This document shows, one piece after another, positions 24,241-32,201 of a stretch of DNA of 64,000 nucleotides. The stretch is taken from NCBI GenBank assembly GCA_002529455.1, contig NYMS01000011.1, positions 40,126 through 104,125 of the forward strand, in the 5' to 3' direction. The notes under the pieces were generated by a model. That model was not told the DNA's origin and ran no database searches. It worked only from the letters and a program-made list of their open reading frames with translations. The DNA comes from Glycomyces fuscus. GTDB lineage: Bacteria > Actinomycetota > Actinomycetes > Streptosporangiales > Streptosporangiaceae. A program made the position numbers and the translations under genes. The first letter of the stretch is position 1. The number at the start of each line of letters is the position of its first letter.

Positions 24241-27240
24241 GTGGAATTCGGCGTGCTCGGCCCCATCACTGTCTGGGCGGACGGCCGGCCTGTGCAGGTC
24301 GGTGGTCCGCGCCAGCTCTGTGTGCTGGGAGCGCTGCTGGTCCACCTGGGCCGCGAGGTCACCATCGAGCAGCTCATCGGCTACCTCTGGAGCGACGACC
24401 CGCCCCGTACCGCCCGGTCCGTGATCCAGGTGCAGATCTCCCATCTGCGCAGGGCGTTCCCGGGCAGCATCTCCACGACATCCGGGGGCTACACACTCGA
24501 GGTCGACCCGGACTCCGTCGACCTGCACCGCTTCCGCAGGCTCCGGGACAGAGCCGCCGCGGCTGAGCCCAAGGCGGCCGTCGAACTACTGGAACAGGCG
24601 CTGGAGTGCTGGCGCGGCACCCCCTTCTCCGGTGTCGGCTCGGAGTACCTGGACTACACCGTCGTGGCCCCCCTGCGTGAGGAGCGCTGGTCCTGCGTGA
24701 TCGCCTGGGCCAACTGCGCCCTGGAGTTGGGCCGGCACTCCGACGTGGTCACACGGCTGACGTCCCTGGCCAGTGAGGAACCCTTCGGTGAGCGCCTGCA
24801 CCACCTGCTCATCACGGCCCTGTGGCGCGGCAACGAACGGGCCAGGGCGCTCTCCGTCTACGAGGACTTCCGGGCCAGGCTCGCCGATGAGCTGGGCGTC
24901 GACCCCGGGCCGGAGCTGACCGCCCTGCACACCCGCATCCTTCAGGAGGACCTTCCCGAGGAGGCGGCGGAGGACCGGTCCGAGGAGGAGGCCGGAGAAC
25001 GCTTCGTGGTACGCAACGACCTTCCCCGGGACCTGCCCGACTTCACCGGCCGCCACGAATCGCTGCGTCAGCTGGACGAGGCGGCCCGTGCCGGGGAGGA
25101 CCGCGCCCAGGTCTGCGTCATCACGGGCAGCGGCGGTGAGGGGAAGACGACCACCGCGGTCCGCTTCGGTTACGAGGCGGCCAAGCGCTACCCCGACGGG
25201 CAGCTGTTCATCGACCTGTACGGCTACACGACGGACAGGGAGCCGCTCGACGCCACGTCCGCGCTCGGCGCCCTGCTGCGCGCCGTCGGCGTCGAGCCCG
25301 AGGCCGTGCCCGAGTCCCTCGATGAACGGTCGGCGTTGTGGCGGGCCACCCTCATGGGGCGCCGCGTCCTGGTCATCCTCGACAACGCGTTGAGCTACGC
25401 CCAGGTCAGCCCGCTCCTGCTGTCCTCCCCGGGGTCGATGACCCTCATCACGACCCGCAACGAGCTCTCCGGCCTCAGCGGTGCCCGTTTCTTCTCCCTC
25501 GGGGTGTTCGACGAACACTCCTCCCTGGAACTGCTCGGGCGTGTCCTGGGTGACGAACGCGTACGGCGGGAGCTGGAGCACGCGCGCGAGATCATCCGGA
25601 TCTGCGGCGGCCTCCCCCTCGCCCTGCGCGTGGTGGCCGGACGTATGCTCAGCCGCCCCAAGTGGTCGTTCGCGCACGTCGCACGCCGACTCGGCGAACA
25701 GAACCGGAGGTTCCACGAGCTCCAGGTCGAGGGGCAGAGCGTCGAGGCCGCCATCGACCTGTCCTTCCAGAGCCTCAACCGGAACCAGAGCCGTACGTTC
25801 CTCCTGCTGGGCCTGATGATCGGCAACACGATCGACCTCGGCGGCGCGTCCGCCCTCCTGGACATGTCCGTGGAGGACGCGGACGACATCCTCCAGGAGC
25901 TGGTCGGGGTGTGCCTGCTGGAGGAGCCCCAGGGGGACGTGTACCGCCTGCACGACCTCATCGGCGCCTTCTCCCGCGACCGCGCGGCCACGGTCCTGAG
26001 CGGCGGGGAGATAGAGGCGGCTCGGCTCCGCCTCGCGGAGCAGTACATGGCGACCGCCCAGCAGGCCGCCGACCTCATGGGTCCGCGCGCGCATGACGAT
26101 GTCGAGGTGAACCCCGGTTACCGCATCGAGTTGTCCGGAAGGGAGGACGCGGAGAACTGGTTCACCCTCCACCAGGAGAACCTGTCGGAAACGATCGAGT
26201 ACTTCGCCTCGCAGGACAACGGCGAGTACGCCTGGCGGATGGCCGACGCGGTGTGGCGCTTCTACGCCCTCCACGGCCAGATGGGCCTGTTGATCAGTTC
26301 TCATCAGCGAGTACTCCAGATCAGCGACAAGCAGGGAAACCGGCGCGGACGCGCGGTGACCCTCATCGGGCTCGGTATCGCCTACTGCCTCTCAGGGCGC
26401 TTCGAGGAGTCCCTGGGGCTCCTCACCGAGGCCAGGGACCTGCTCACGGCCATCGGCGACAGCAGAGGGACCATCCGGGCGCTGGCCAACCTGGGTGTGG
26501 TCTACGAGCGCGTCGGACGCCTCGCGGACGCCGCCGAGGCCTTCGAGGGAGTGCTCGACCACGCGATCCAGCTGGGGGACGCCCGGCTGGAGGCGTTGCA
26601 GTGGGGCAACCTCGCCCTCGTGAAGCAGTCACTCGGGAGGTACGCGGAGGCGTTGCACTGCGCCGGGCAGGCCGCCGCGAAGGTCGTCGGTGAGGACCAG
26701 AACGAGGCCAGGATCCAGGCGAAGCGCATCATGGGAGAGGCCCGTACCGGCCTGGGAGAGCTGGAGGCCGCCTTCTCGGACCTGAACGAGGCGCTGGAAC
26801 TGTCCGTGCGTCTGCACCTGGTGAGCAACCAGATCTACGTGCACAACGCCCTGGGCATAGCCCACCGGGCGGCGCAGGCCTGGGACGAGGCCGTCGAGTC
26901 CCACGTCGAGGCCCTCTCGCTCGCGGAGAAGTCGGGCCACCGCAGCGGCGACGCGGAGATCCGCACCGACCTGGGGATGACCTACGCGGCCGCCGGACGC
27001 CACGGCGAGGCCCTGTCCGAGCTGGAGGGGGCCCACGCCATCGCGGTGGAGCGCAGCGAGCGCTACATGGTCGCCCGCGCCGCGCTCGCCCTCGGGCACC
27101 TGCCCGAACCGGCCATGGCGGCGGACCGGGCGCGGGACTTCCTCCGCGAGGCCGAGGAGATCTTCACCGAGCTGGGGCTGCCCGAGGCGGAACAGGCCAG
27201 GAAGGCCCTGAAGGACAACCCGCCCGGGCCCCTCGGCTGA
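24241..27240 (+). CDS. AfsR/SARP-family regulator with NB-ARC and TPR domains
   Basis: A 999-aa signal-integrating activator. Residues 1-90 are an OmpR-like winged helix (VEFGVLGPITVWADGRPVQ, then PRQLCVLGALLVHLG). Residues 95-240 form the bacterial transcriptional activation domain (ALELGRHSDVVTRLTSLASE, then PFGERLHHLLITALW). Residues about 265-560 are an NB-ARC ATPase with P-loop GSGGEGKTT (Lys302) and GGLPLALRVVAG. From about residue 690 a TPR array follows. The same layout occurs in AfsR of Streptomyces, where it controls secondary metabolism. GTG 24241 gives the usual SARP N-terminus; an upstream ATG at 24190 would add 17 residues. No biosynthetic cluster is adjacent. Confidence 0.93.
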   Translation: MEFGVLGPITVWADGRPVQVGGPRQLCVLGALLVHLGREVTIEQLIGYLWSDDPPRTARSVIQVQISHLRRAFPGSISTTSGGYTLEVDPDSVDLHRFRRLRDRAAAAEPKAAVELLEQALECWRGTPFSGVGSEYLDYTVVAPLREERWSCVIAWANCALELGRHSDVVTRLTSLASEEPFGERLHHLLITALWRGNERARALSVYEDFRARLADELGVDPGPELTALHTRILQEDLPEEAAEDRSEEEAGERFVVRNDLPRDLPDFTGRHESLRQLDEAARAGEDRAQVCVITGSGGEGKTTTAVRFGYEAAKRYPDGQLFIDLYGYTTDREPLDATSALGALLRAVGVEPEAVPESLDERSALWRATLMGRRVLVILDNALSYAQVSPLLLSSPGSMTLITTRNELSGLSGARFFSLGVFDEHSSLELLGRVLGDERVRRELEHAREIIRICGGLPLALRVVAGRMLSRPKWSFAHVARRLGEQNRRFHELQVEGQSVEAAIDLSFQSLNRNQSRTFLLLGLMIGNTIDLGGASALLDMSVEDADDILQELVGVCLLEEPQGDVYRLHDLIGAFSRDRAATVLSGGEIEAARLRLAEQYMATAQQAADLMGPRAHDDVEVNPGYRIELSGREDAENWFTLHQENLSETIEYFASQDNGEYAWRMADAVWRFYALHGQMGLLISSHQRVLQISDKQGNRRGRAVTLIGLGIAYCLSGRFEESLGLLTEARDLLTAIGDSRGTIRALANLGVVYERVGRLADAAEAFEGVLDHAIQLGDARLEALQWGNLALVKQSLGRYAEALHCAGQAAAKVVGEDQNEARIQAKRIMGEARTGLGELEAAFSDLNEALELSVRLHLVSNQIYVHNALGIAHRAAQAWDEAVESHVEALSLAEKSGHRSGDAEIRTDLGMTYAAAGRHGEALSELEGAHAIAVERSERYMVARAALALGHLPEPAMAADRARDFLREAEEIFTELGLPEAEQARKALKDNPPGPLG

Positions 27241-27255
27241 CGGTCCCGGCCGGCC

Positions 27256-28101
27256 CTAGCCGACGGCTCCGCCCGCCCCCTGGCGTGGACCCGGACCCGA
27301 ACGGCGCCGCGGCGGTCCCAGCCAGCGCGGCCCCAGGGTCCCGCGCCGCATGGTCCACAGGCACAGCGTGGCGGGCAGGACCCGCACCGGCCGGGGGACG
27401 TACGGGTAGACCGCGCGGGTCGTCCGCACGATCCGGTCGAAGCGGCGCTGACGCGCCTTCGACCACGGGATCGCGAACCGCTCGCGCAGGTCCGGCGGGA
27501 GCAGCCCGCCGGTGAGCAGGAGCTGGACCCGCATCAGCGGGCGCAGGGGCGCGCTCGCCGGGTGGAACAGCTGCCCGGTGATGTCGCGGGCCTCCTCTCC
27601 CACGTCCAACCGGGCCAACGCCTTGTCCCAGTAGGCGGCGAACTCCTCGGGGGAGGCGGGCCACCTCTCCTCGGGCAGGCCCAGGGCGGTGGCGAACACC
27701 GACGCCTCGCGCAGGTGGAGGGCGCGCTCCTCCTCGCCGAGCTCGCCGAACACCATCGCGTGCAGGCGCGAGGCGGACTGGAACAGGGTGGCGGCCACCC
27801 ACAGCAGGAGGTCGTCGTCCAGGGCCCGGTAGCCGGGGCCGTTCACCTTGCGGTGCAGCGCGCGCACGATGGCGTGCAGGCGCCTCCTCTCCTCCTCGGT
27901 GCCGTAGACCGTGCCGTACACGAAGTAGAGGGTGCCGAGCAGGCGTTCGAACGGCCGGGAGGAGAAGTTGCTGTGGTCGTACACCCCGCGGGCGACGCCG
28001 GGGTGGGCGATCTGGAGCAGGACGGCGTACCCCGCGCCGCCGAGGACGCAGGCCTCCGCGCTGATCCGTCGCAGGGGTGACTGGTCGGAGGGTCGGCCCA
28101 T
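27256..28101 (-). CDS. DUF2236 (MpaB/latex-clearing-like) oxygenase family protein
   Basis: A 281-aa protein of the ER-bound oxygenase MpaB/DUF2236 group. Visible features: QIAHPGVARGVYDHSNF near residue 29 (His of QIAHPGVA is a candidate haem ligand), FVYGTVYGTEEERRR, and the VWVA-like segment LLLWVAATLFQSASRLH. Members bind b-type haem and oxidise hydrophobic substrates; the substrate is unknown here. It precedes nothing on the same strand within 16 bp and converges with the SARP gene. Confidence 0.85.
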   Translation of the reverse strand: MGRPSDQSPLRRISAEACVLGGAGYAVLLQIAHPGVARGVYDHSNFSSRPFERLLGTLYFVYGTVYGTEEERRRLHAIVRALHRKVNGPGYRALDDDLLLWVAATLFQSASRLHAMVFGELGEEERALHLREASVFATALGLPEERWPASPEEFAAYWDKALARLDVGEEARDITGQLFHPASAPLRPLMRVQLLLTGGLLPPDLRERFAIPWSKARQRRFDRIVRTTRAVYPYVPRPVRVLPATLCLWTMRRGTLGPRWLGPPRRRSGPGPRQGAGGAVG

Positions 28102-28203
28102 GCCTGGGATCGTACGGCACCCCGCCCGCCCGGGCGGAGGGGCACGCCTCCGCGGGGCGCGTACCCGTCCGCCGGCCCGGACACGCACCGGCGCGGGTAC
28201 GGC

Positions 28204-29259
28204 TCACGGCCCCAGGGAGCGGAACACCTCCGGCCGGGTCAGCGCGTCGGTGCTGTCCGCGAACTGGTCGACCGCCCCCACCGGCGGCCGTGCGGCCAGT
28301 TCCGGGTCGGTGATCCCCGCCAGCAGGGCCCGGGTGAACCGGGCCGCGTCCAGCACCGGCCAGGGGCGTTCGTGGAACGGCCGGGGCCGGGTGTCCAGGG
28401 CGGCGGCGAGGCCGGTCCGGTTCTGCCGGTCCGCCACCAGGGAGGACGCCTCGGCGAGGGCCCCGGCGTCCGCGTCCAGCGCCCGCGCCAGGAGCGGGGT
28501 CAGCTCCGCTGCTCCGGGCAGGCGGGCGAAGGCGCTCCCCAGCCACTTGGAGTAGGGCGGGTAGCGGCGTTCCAGCAGCAGGGCCAGGCGCATGAGGTCG
28601 CGGACCACCCGGGCCGCGACCACCCGCGCGCCCAGGCGGTCGCCCACCTCCGCGCAGCGGCCGACGAACGCCTCCTCCTGGGACACGCGCTGCCACTGGC
28701 AGGCCAGTACGTACCGCCACACGTCGTCGGGGTACCAGGCCAGACGCTTCCTGGCCCGGGTGATCGCGCCGACGCCGTCGTGGAAGACGGCTCCGCCCAC
28801 CACCTCGGCCAGCCGCTGGGTGGGCGTGGCGAGCCAGTCGGCGGTCCCCACCGCCTCACCCGGGTCGAAGCCGAGCCGGTGCCGCAGCCAGTCGCCGGCT
28901 CCGGTGACCTCCACCCGGTGGCGGCCGTCGGGCGCGTCGGCGTCGGGCCGCCAGGACTGGGGAGGGCCCCCGTCCGGGCCGAACCGGACCGGCCAGCCGC
29001 GCACCCGCTCGGGGAGGCCTCCGGCGAGCAGCTCCAGGACGCGGTCGCGCCGGCCGGGACCGTCCACGAAGACCTGGAGGCGCGGACCCCAGCCGTGGTC
29101 GGTGGAGCGCTCGGTGTCCAGTCCGAGGACCTCGGACCCGGCGCCGAGCAGCGCGGCGGCGTGCGGGACGGGCCGGGGCCCGCGGGTGAGCAGCGGCGCG
29201 ACCGCGTCCGTGTACAGGGCCCGGGACAGTTCCAGGCCGGGGAGGAAGGGCGGGGGCAT
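28204..29259 (-). CDS. DUF4037 nucleotidyltransferase-like protein
   Basis: A 351-aa protein. The N-terminal segment AALLGAGSEVLGLDTERSTDHGWGPRLQVFV (in parts: LLGAGSEVLGLDTERS and DHGWGPRLQVF) has the GS-x-D-x-x-x-S/T-D-D/H pattern of a nucleotidyltransferase-like fold. DUF4037 occupies about residues 130-240 (TPTQRLAEVVGGAVFHD, WYPDDVWRYVLACQWQRVSQEE). No activity is established. It is followed by the DUF2236 gene 102 bp downstream on the same strand. Confidence 0.85.
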   Translation of the reverse strand: MPPPFLPGLELSRALYTDAVAPLLTRGPRPVPHAAALLGAGSEVLGLDTERSTDHGWGPRLQVFVDGPGRRDRVLELLAGGLPERVRGWPVRFGPDGGPPQSWRPDADAPDGRHRVEVTGAGDWLRHRLGFDPGEAVGTADWLATPTQRLAEVVGGAVFHDGVGAITRARKRLAWYPDDVWRYVLACQWQRVSQEEAFVGRCAEVGDRLGARVVAARVVRDLMRLALLLERRYPPYSKWLGSAFARLPGAAELTPLLARALDADAGALAEASSLVADRQNRTGLAAALDTRPRPFHERPWPVLDAARFTRALLAGITDPELAARPPVGAVDQFADSTDALTRPEVFRSLGP

Positions 29260-29820
29260 GCCGGGAGCCTAGGGCCACATCCCGGACGCGGCCACGGGTT
29301 TTCCGGTGCGCGGGCCGCGGCCGGACCGTGGTCGGGCCGCCTCGGGCCGCCTCAGCCAGGGGAAGGCAAATCTATCCTTCAGGTTAGGTCCGGTTCGGTC
29401 GGCGGTTCGGTGGGACAGTGGTCTACAACGTTTTACTACAGACCAGGAGTTGCTACTGTAAGGTGTCTTTCCAGTTCGTGGCACAAATGGCGGGGGAAGG
29501 GGCGCCAGTACCAGTAACGCAAAGCGTCCGACTGGTTTTCCCGCCGGTACGGTGGTACGCCGTCCCCCTGCACAGCAGGGGTATTGACGTGTGGTGACGG
29601 GGTCTTTACGGTCTACCGACAACAGGTGGAAGGAAATTCCGGGGACGCCCGGCAATTTCCGGGACGACGCCGTCCGGTGCCTGCGGGGGATATATCGGAG
29701 CCCCTGCGGGCGCACTCCGCCGCCTGGGCCGGAAACGGCCCGGGTCACCCCGCTGCGAATCCCCCGCACCGCGCCGCGGTGCCGGACGGGATCGTGACCC
29801 GCGAAGAAGGGCCCCGTTCA
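29260..29820. other. 561-bp upstream region of the LPMO gene
   Basis: Intergenic DNA between divergent genes. It contains an AT-richer block (29,370-29,480) with the TGGTCT/AGACCA repeat and another TGGT-containing stretch near 29,527. No open frame with a credible start is present. Confidence 0.5.
29419..29445. promoter_or_regulatory. TGGTCT-N15-AGACCA inverted repeat (possible DasR-type control)
   Basis: Half-sites TGGTCT (29419-29424) and AGACCA (29440-29445) match those of DasR-type operators, which read TGGTCTAGACCA in Streptomyces chitin-metabolism genes, but they are spread by 15 bp. It lies about 375 bp upstream of a chitin-active LPMO gene. Confidence 0.4.
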
Positions 29821-30339
29821 ATGAAGACCCTCAGAAGGATCCGCTCCGCCTCGGCCGTCGCCGCGGCCACCGCTCTGATCTTCACCCTCATGCCCACCAG
29901 CGCCGCCAGCGCGCACGGCTACGTCTCCGCCCCCATGAGCCGCCAGGCGCAGTGCGCGGCGATCATGGTCCAGTGCGGCGGCATCCAGTGGGAGCCGCAG
30001 AGCGTGGAGGGCCCCAAGGGCCTGATGAGCTGCTCCGGCGGCAACGGCCGGTTCTCCGAGCTCGACGACGACAACCACGGCTGGCACGTCACCCAGGTCG
30101 GCACCTCGCTGACCTTCACCTGGACCCTGACCGCCATGCACTCCACCGCCAACTGGGAGTACTTCATCGGCGGCCAGCGCATCGCCAACTTCGAGGACCA
30201 CGGGGCCCGCCCGCCGTCGACCGTCCGGCACAACGTGGACCTGTCCGGCTACAACGGCCGCCACACGATCCTGGCCCGCTGGAACGTCGCCGACACCGGG
30301 AACGCCTTCTACTCCTGCGTGGACGTGAACATCCGCTAG
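29821..30339 (+). CDS. secreted AA10 lytic polysaccharide monooxygenase (chitin-binding type)
   Basis: A 172-aa copper oxidase that cleaves chitin or cellulose chains. The Sec signal peptide (residues 1-31) has a Lys/Arg start, a hydrophobic core and the cleavage site ASA-HGYV. Cleavage leaves His1, half of the copper histidine brace. The second brace His is probably in EDHGARPPSTVRHNVDLSG, and the C-terminus has the family motif NAFYSCVDVNI. There is no carbohydrate-binding module, so it is the minimal form. Monocistronic; a TGGTCT/AGACCA repeat lies upstream. Confidence 0.92.
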   Translation: MKTLRRIRSASAVAAATALIFTLMPTSAASAHGYVSAPMSRQAQCAAIMVQCGGIQWEPQSVEGPKGLMSCSGGNGRFSELDDDNHGWHVTQVGTSLTFTWTLTAMHSTANWEYFIGGQRIANFEDHGARPPSTVRHNVDLSGYNGRHTILARWNVADTGNAFYSCVDVNIR

Positions 30340-30493
30340 GACACCCCGTCCTCCCCCGGCCCGGTCCCGCACCCGGGCCGGGGGAGCGGCGTTTGCCCGG
30401 CCCTTCCCGCAGGGAGGCCTCCCGGGGCGCCGCCGCGGAGGCGGCGCCCTCCGGAAACGACGAGGGCCGGTCCCGTAGGACCGGCCCTCGTGC

Positions 30494-30570
30494 TGGTCGG
30501 GGTGGCGGGATTTGAACCCACGACCTCTTCGTCCCGAACGAAGCGCGCTGCCAAGCTGCGCTACACCCCG
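30494..30570 (-). tRNA. tRNA-Pro (anticodon CGG)
   Basis: Acceptor CGGGGTG/CACCCCG with discriminator A and an encoded CCA (unlike the tRNA-Ser here). The anticodon arm CTTCG-TTCGGGA-CGAAG gives CGG, and the T arm is complete (GTGGG-TTCAAAT-CCCGC). 77 nt including CCA. Confidence 0.95.
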
Positions 30571-30643
30571 AAGCAACGTCCACAAGTCTAGCGGACGCCG
30601 GGAGTGCTCGCGCACGCTTTCGCGACCGGAGCGCGCGGGAGGG

Positions 30644-31564
30644 TCAGGAGGAGGCCACGAGGTCCAGCAGGGAGGCCTCCGGACGGCAGCAGAACCGCAC
30701 CGGAGCGTACGGGGAGGTGCCCAGGCCGCCGGACACGTGCAGCCACGCGTCCCCGTACTCGTGCAGCCCCCAGGCGCGCCTGCGGTCGATCCCGCAGTTG
30801 GTGACCAGCGTCCCGTAGAACGGCAGGCACAGCTGGCCTCCGTGCGTGTGCCCGGCCAGGAGCAGCTGGTAGCCGTCGGCCGAGAACCGGTCCAGGTTGG
30901 ACGGCTCCGGCGAGTGCAGCACACCCAGACGCAGGTCCGCCGACGGGTCGGCGGGCCCGGCGACCTCCTCGTACCTGTCCAGCTTGATGTGCGAGTCGTG
31001 CACCCCGGCCAGGGCGATGTCGAGGCCTCCCGCCTCCAGCCCGCCCCTGCGGTTGTTCAGGTCCAGCCACCCGGCCCCGGACATGGCCTCGCCCAGCTCG
31101 CGCCAGGGCAGGTCCGGCACCCGGCGCTTGCTGTAGTCGTTCTTGCTGGTCCGCCACAGGTAGCGGGCCGGGTTCTTCGGCTGCGGGGAGAACAGGTCGT
31201 TGGACCCGTACACGAACGCGCCGGGCCGGTCCAGCAGCGGCCCCAGCGCCTCGGTGAACGGCCCCACCGCGTCCGGGTGCGCCAGCGAGTCCCCCGTGTT
31301 GACCACCAGGTCCGGCTCGTGGGCCTCCAGCCCCCGGATCCACTCGATGAGCATCTTCCGGTCCGGTGTCAGGTGCGCGTCGGACAGGTGCAGGATGCGC
31401 AGCCGCGGGCTGCCGGGGGGCAGCAGGGGCAGCTCGTAGCGGCGCAGTCGGAACCAGTTGCGCTCGATGACCGAGGCGTAGACCAGTCCCGCTGCTCCGA
31501 CGGCGCCCGTGATCGCGGCCGCGCGCCCCACCCGGCGCAGGATTCGTCTGTTGTCGGCGCCCAT
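30644..31564 (-). CDS. membrane-anchored calcineurin-like metallophosphoesterase
   Basis: A 306-aa protein. An N-terminal hydrophobic segment (about residues 14-33) anchors a phosphoesterase domain. Metal motifs in order: LHLSDAHLT (D-x-H), VVNTGDSLAHP (GD), GSNDLF (GN-like with SND), and LLLAGHTHGGQLCLP (GHTHGG). The GSND replacement of GNHD/E is notable but occurs in this subgroup. The substrate is unknown. Adjacent to the YqeY-like gene, which is divergent. Confidence 0.88.
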   Translation of the reverse strand: MGADNRRILRRVGRAAAITGAVGAAGLVYASVIERNWFRLRRYELPLLPPGSPRLRILHLSDAHLTPDRKMLIEWIRGLEAHEPDLVVNTGDSLAHPDAVGPFTEALGPLLDRPGAFVYGSNDLFSPQPKNPARYLWRTSKNDYSKRRVPDLPWRELGEAMSGAGWLDLNNRRGGLEAGGLDIALAGVHDSHIKLDRYEEVAGPADPSADLRLGVLHSPEPSNLDRFSADGYQLLLAGHTHGGQLCLPFYGTLVTNCGIDRRRAWGLHEYGDAWLHVSGGLGTSPYAPVRFCCRPEASLLDLVASS

Positions 31565-31661
31565 CGCCCTCCTTCGTTGTCACAGCGATCGTCGCAGATC
31601 CACGGCGCCCGCGCGCGCAGACCGTTGGTGGCCCCGCGGCGCCCGGCCGTAGGATCGGCTC

Positions 31662-32117
31662 ATGTCCGAACTCAAAGACCGCCTCAAGAACGACCTGACC
31701 ACCGCCATCAAGGCGCGTGACAAGGTGCGCACCGGCACCCTGCGCATGGTCCTGGCCGCCATCTCCACCGAGGAGGCCGCCGGCAGCACCTCGCGCTCCC
31801 TCGGGGACGACGAGATCATCCGTCTGCTCACCCGGGAGGCCAAGAAGCGCCGCGAGGCCGCCGAGGCGTTCGACAAGGGCGACCGGCCCGAGCAGGCCGC
31901 GGCCGAGCGGGCCGAGAGCGAGGTCATCTCCGAGTACCTGCCCAAGCAGCTCACCGACGAGGAGCTCTCCTCACTGGTGGCCGGGGCCGTCGCCGAGACC
32001 GGCGCCGAGGGCCCCCGCGCCATGGGCCAGGTCATGAAGGTCGTCAACCCCAAGGTCGCCGGCCGGGCCGAGGGCGCCCGCGTGGCCGCCGAGGTCAAGC
32101 GCCAGCTCGCCGGATGA
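31662..32117 (+). CDS. GatB/YqeY domain protein
   Basis: A 151-aa all-helical protein with SELKDRLKNDLTTAIKARDK at the start, then TLRMVLAAI, and AAERAESEVISEYLPKQL, typical of YqeY. The C-terminal half matches the tail domain of GatB, the tRNA-dependent amidotransferase subunit. The role is unknown; tRNA binding is proposed from the domain. It ends before a strong bidirectional terminator. Confidence 0.9.
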   Translation: MSELKDRLKNDLTTAIKARDKVRTGTLRMVLAAISTEEAAGSTSRSLGDDEIIRLLTREAKKRREAAEAFDKGDRPEQAAAERAESEVISEYLPKQLTDEELSSLVAGAVAETGAEGPRAMGQVMKVVNPKVAGRAEGARVAAEVKRQLAG

Positions 32118-32154
32118 CCTGACCGGGCCCGGTCAGGGTTCGGCGGGAACGCGA

Positions 32155-32186
32155 AGGGGCGGCGGTGCAGGCACCGCCGCCCCTTC
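32155..32186. terminator. bidirectional intrinsic terminator
   Basis: A perfect 15-bp stem (AAGGGGCGGCGGTGC and complement) with a 2-nt spacer lies between the convergent YqeY-like and PBP genes. A smaller palindrome CTGACCGGGCCCGGTCAG precedes it at about 32,120. Confidence 0.9.
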
Positions 32187-32201
32187 CTCACGCGTTGGGC
32201 C

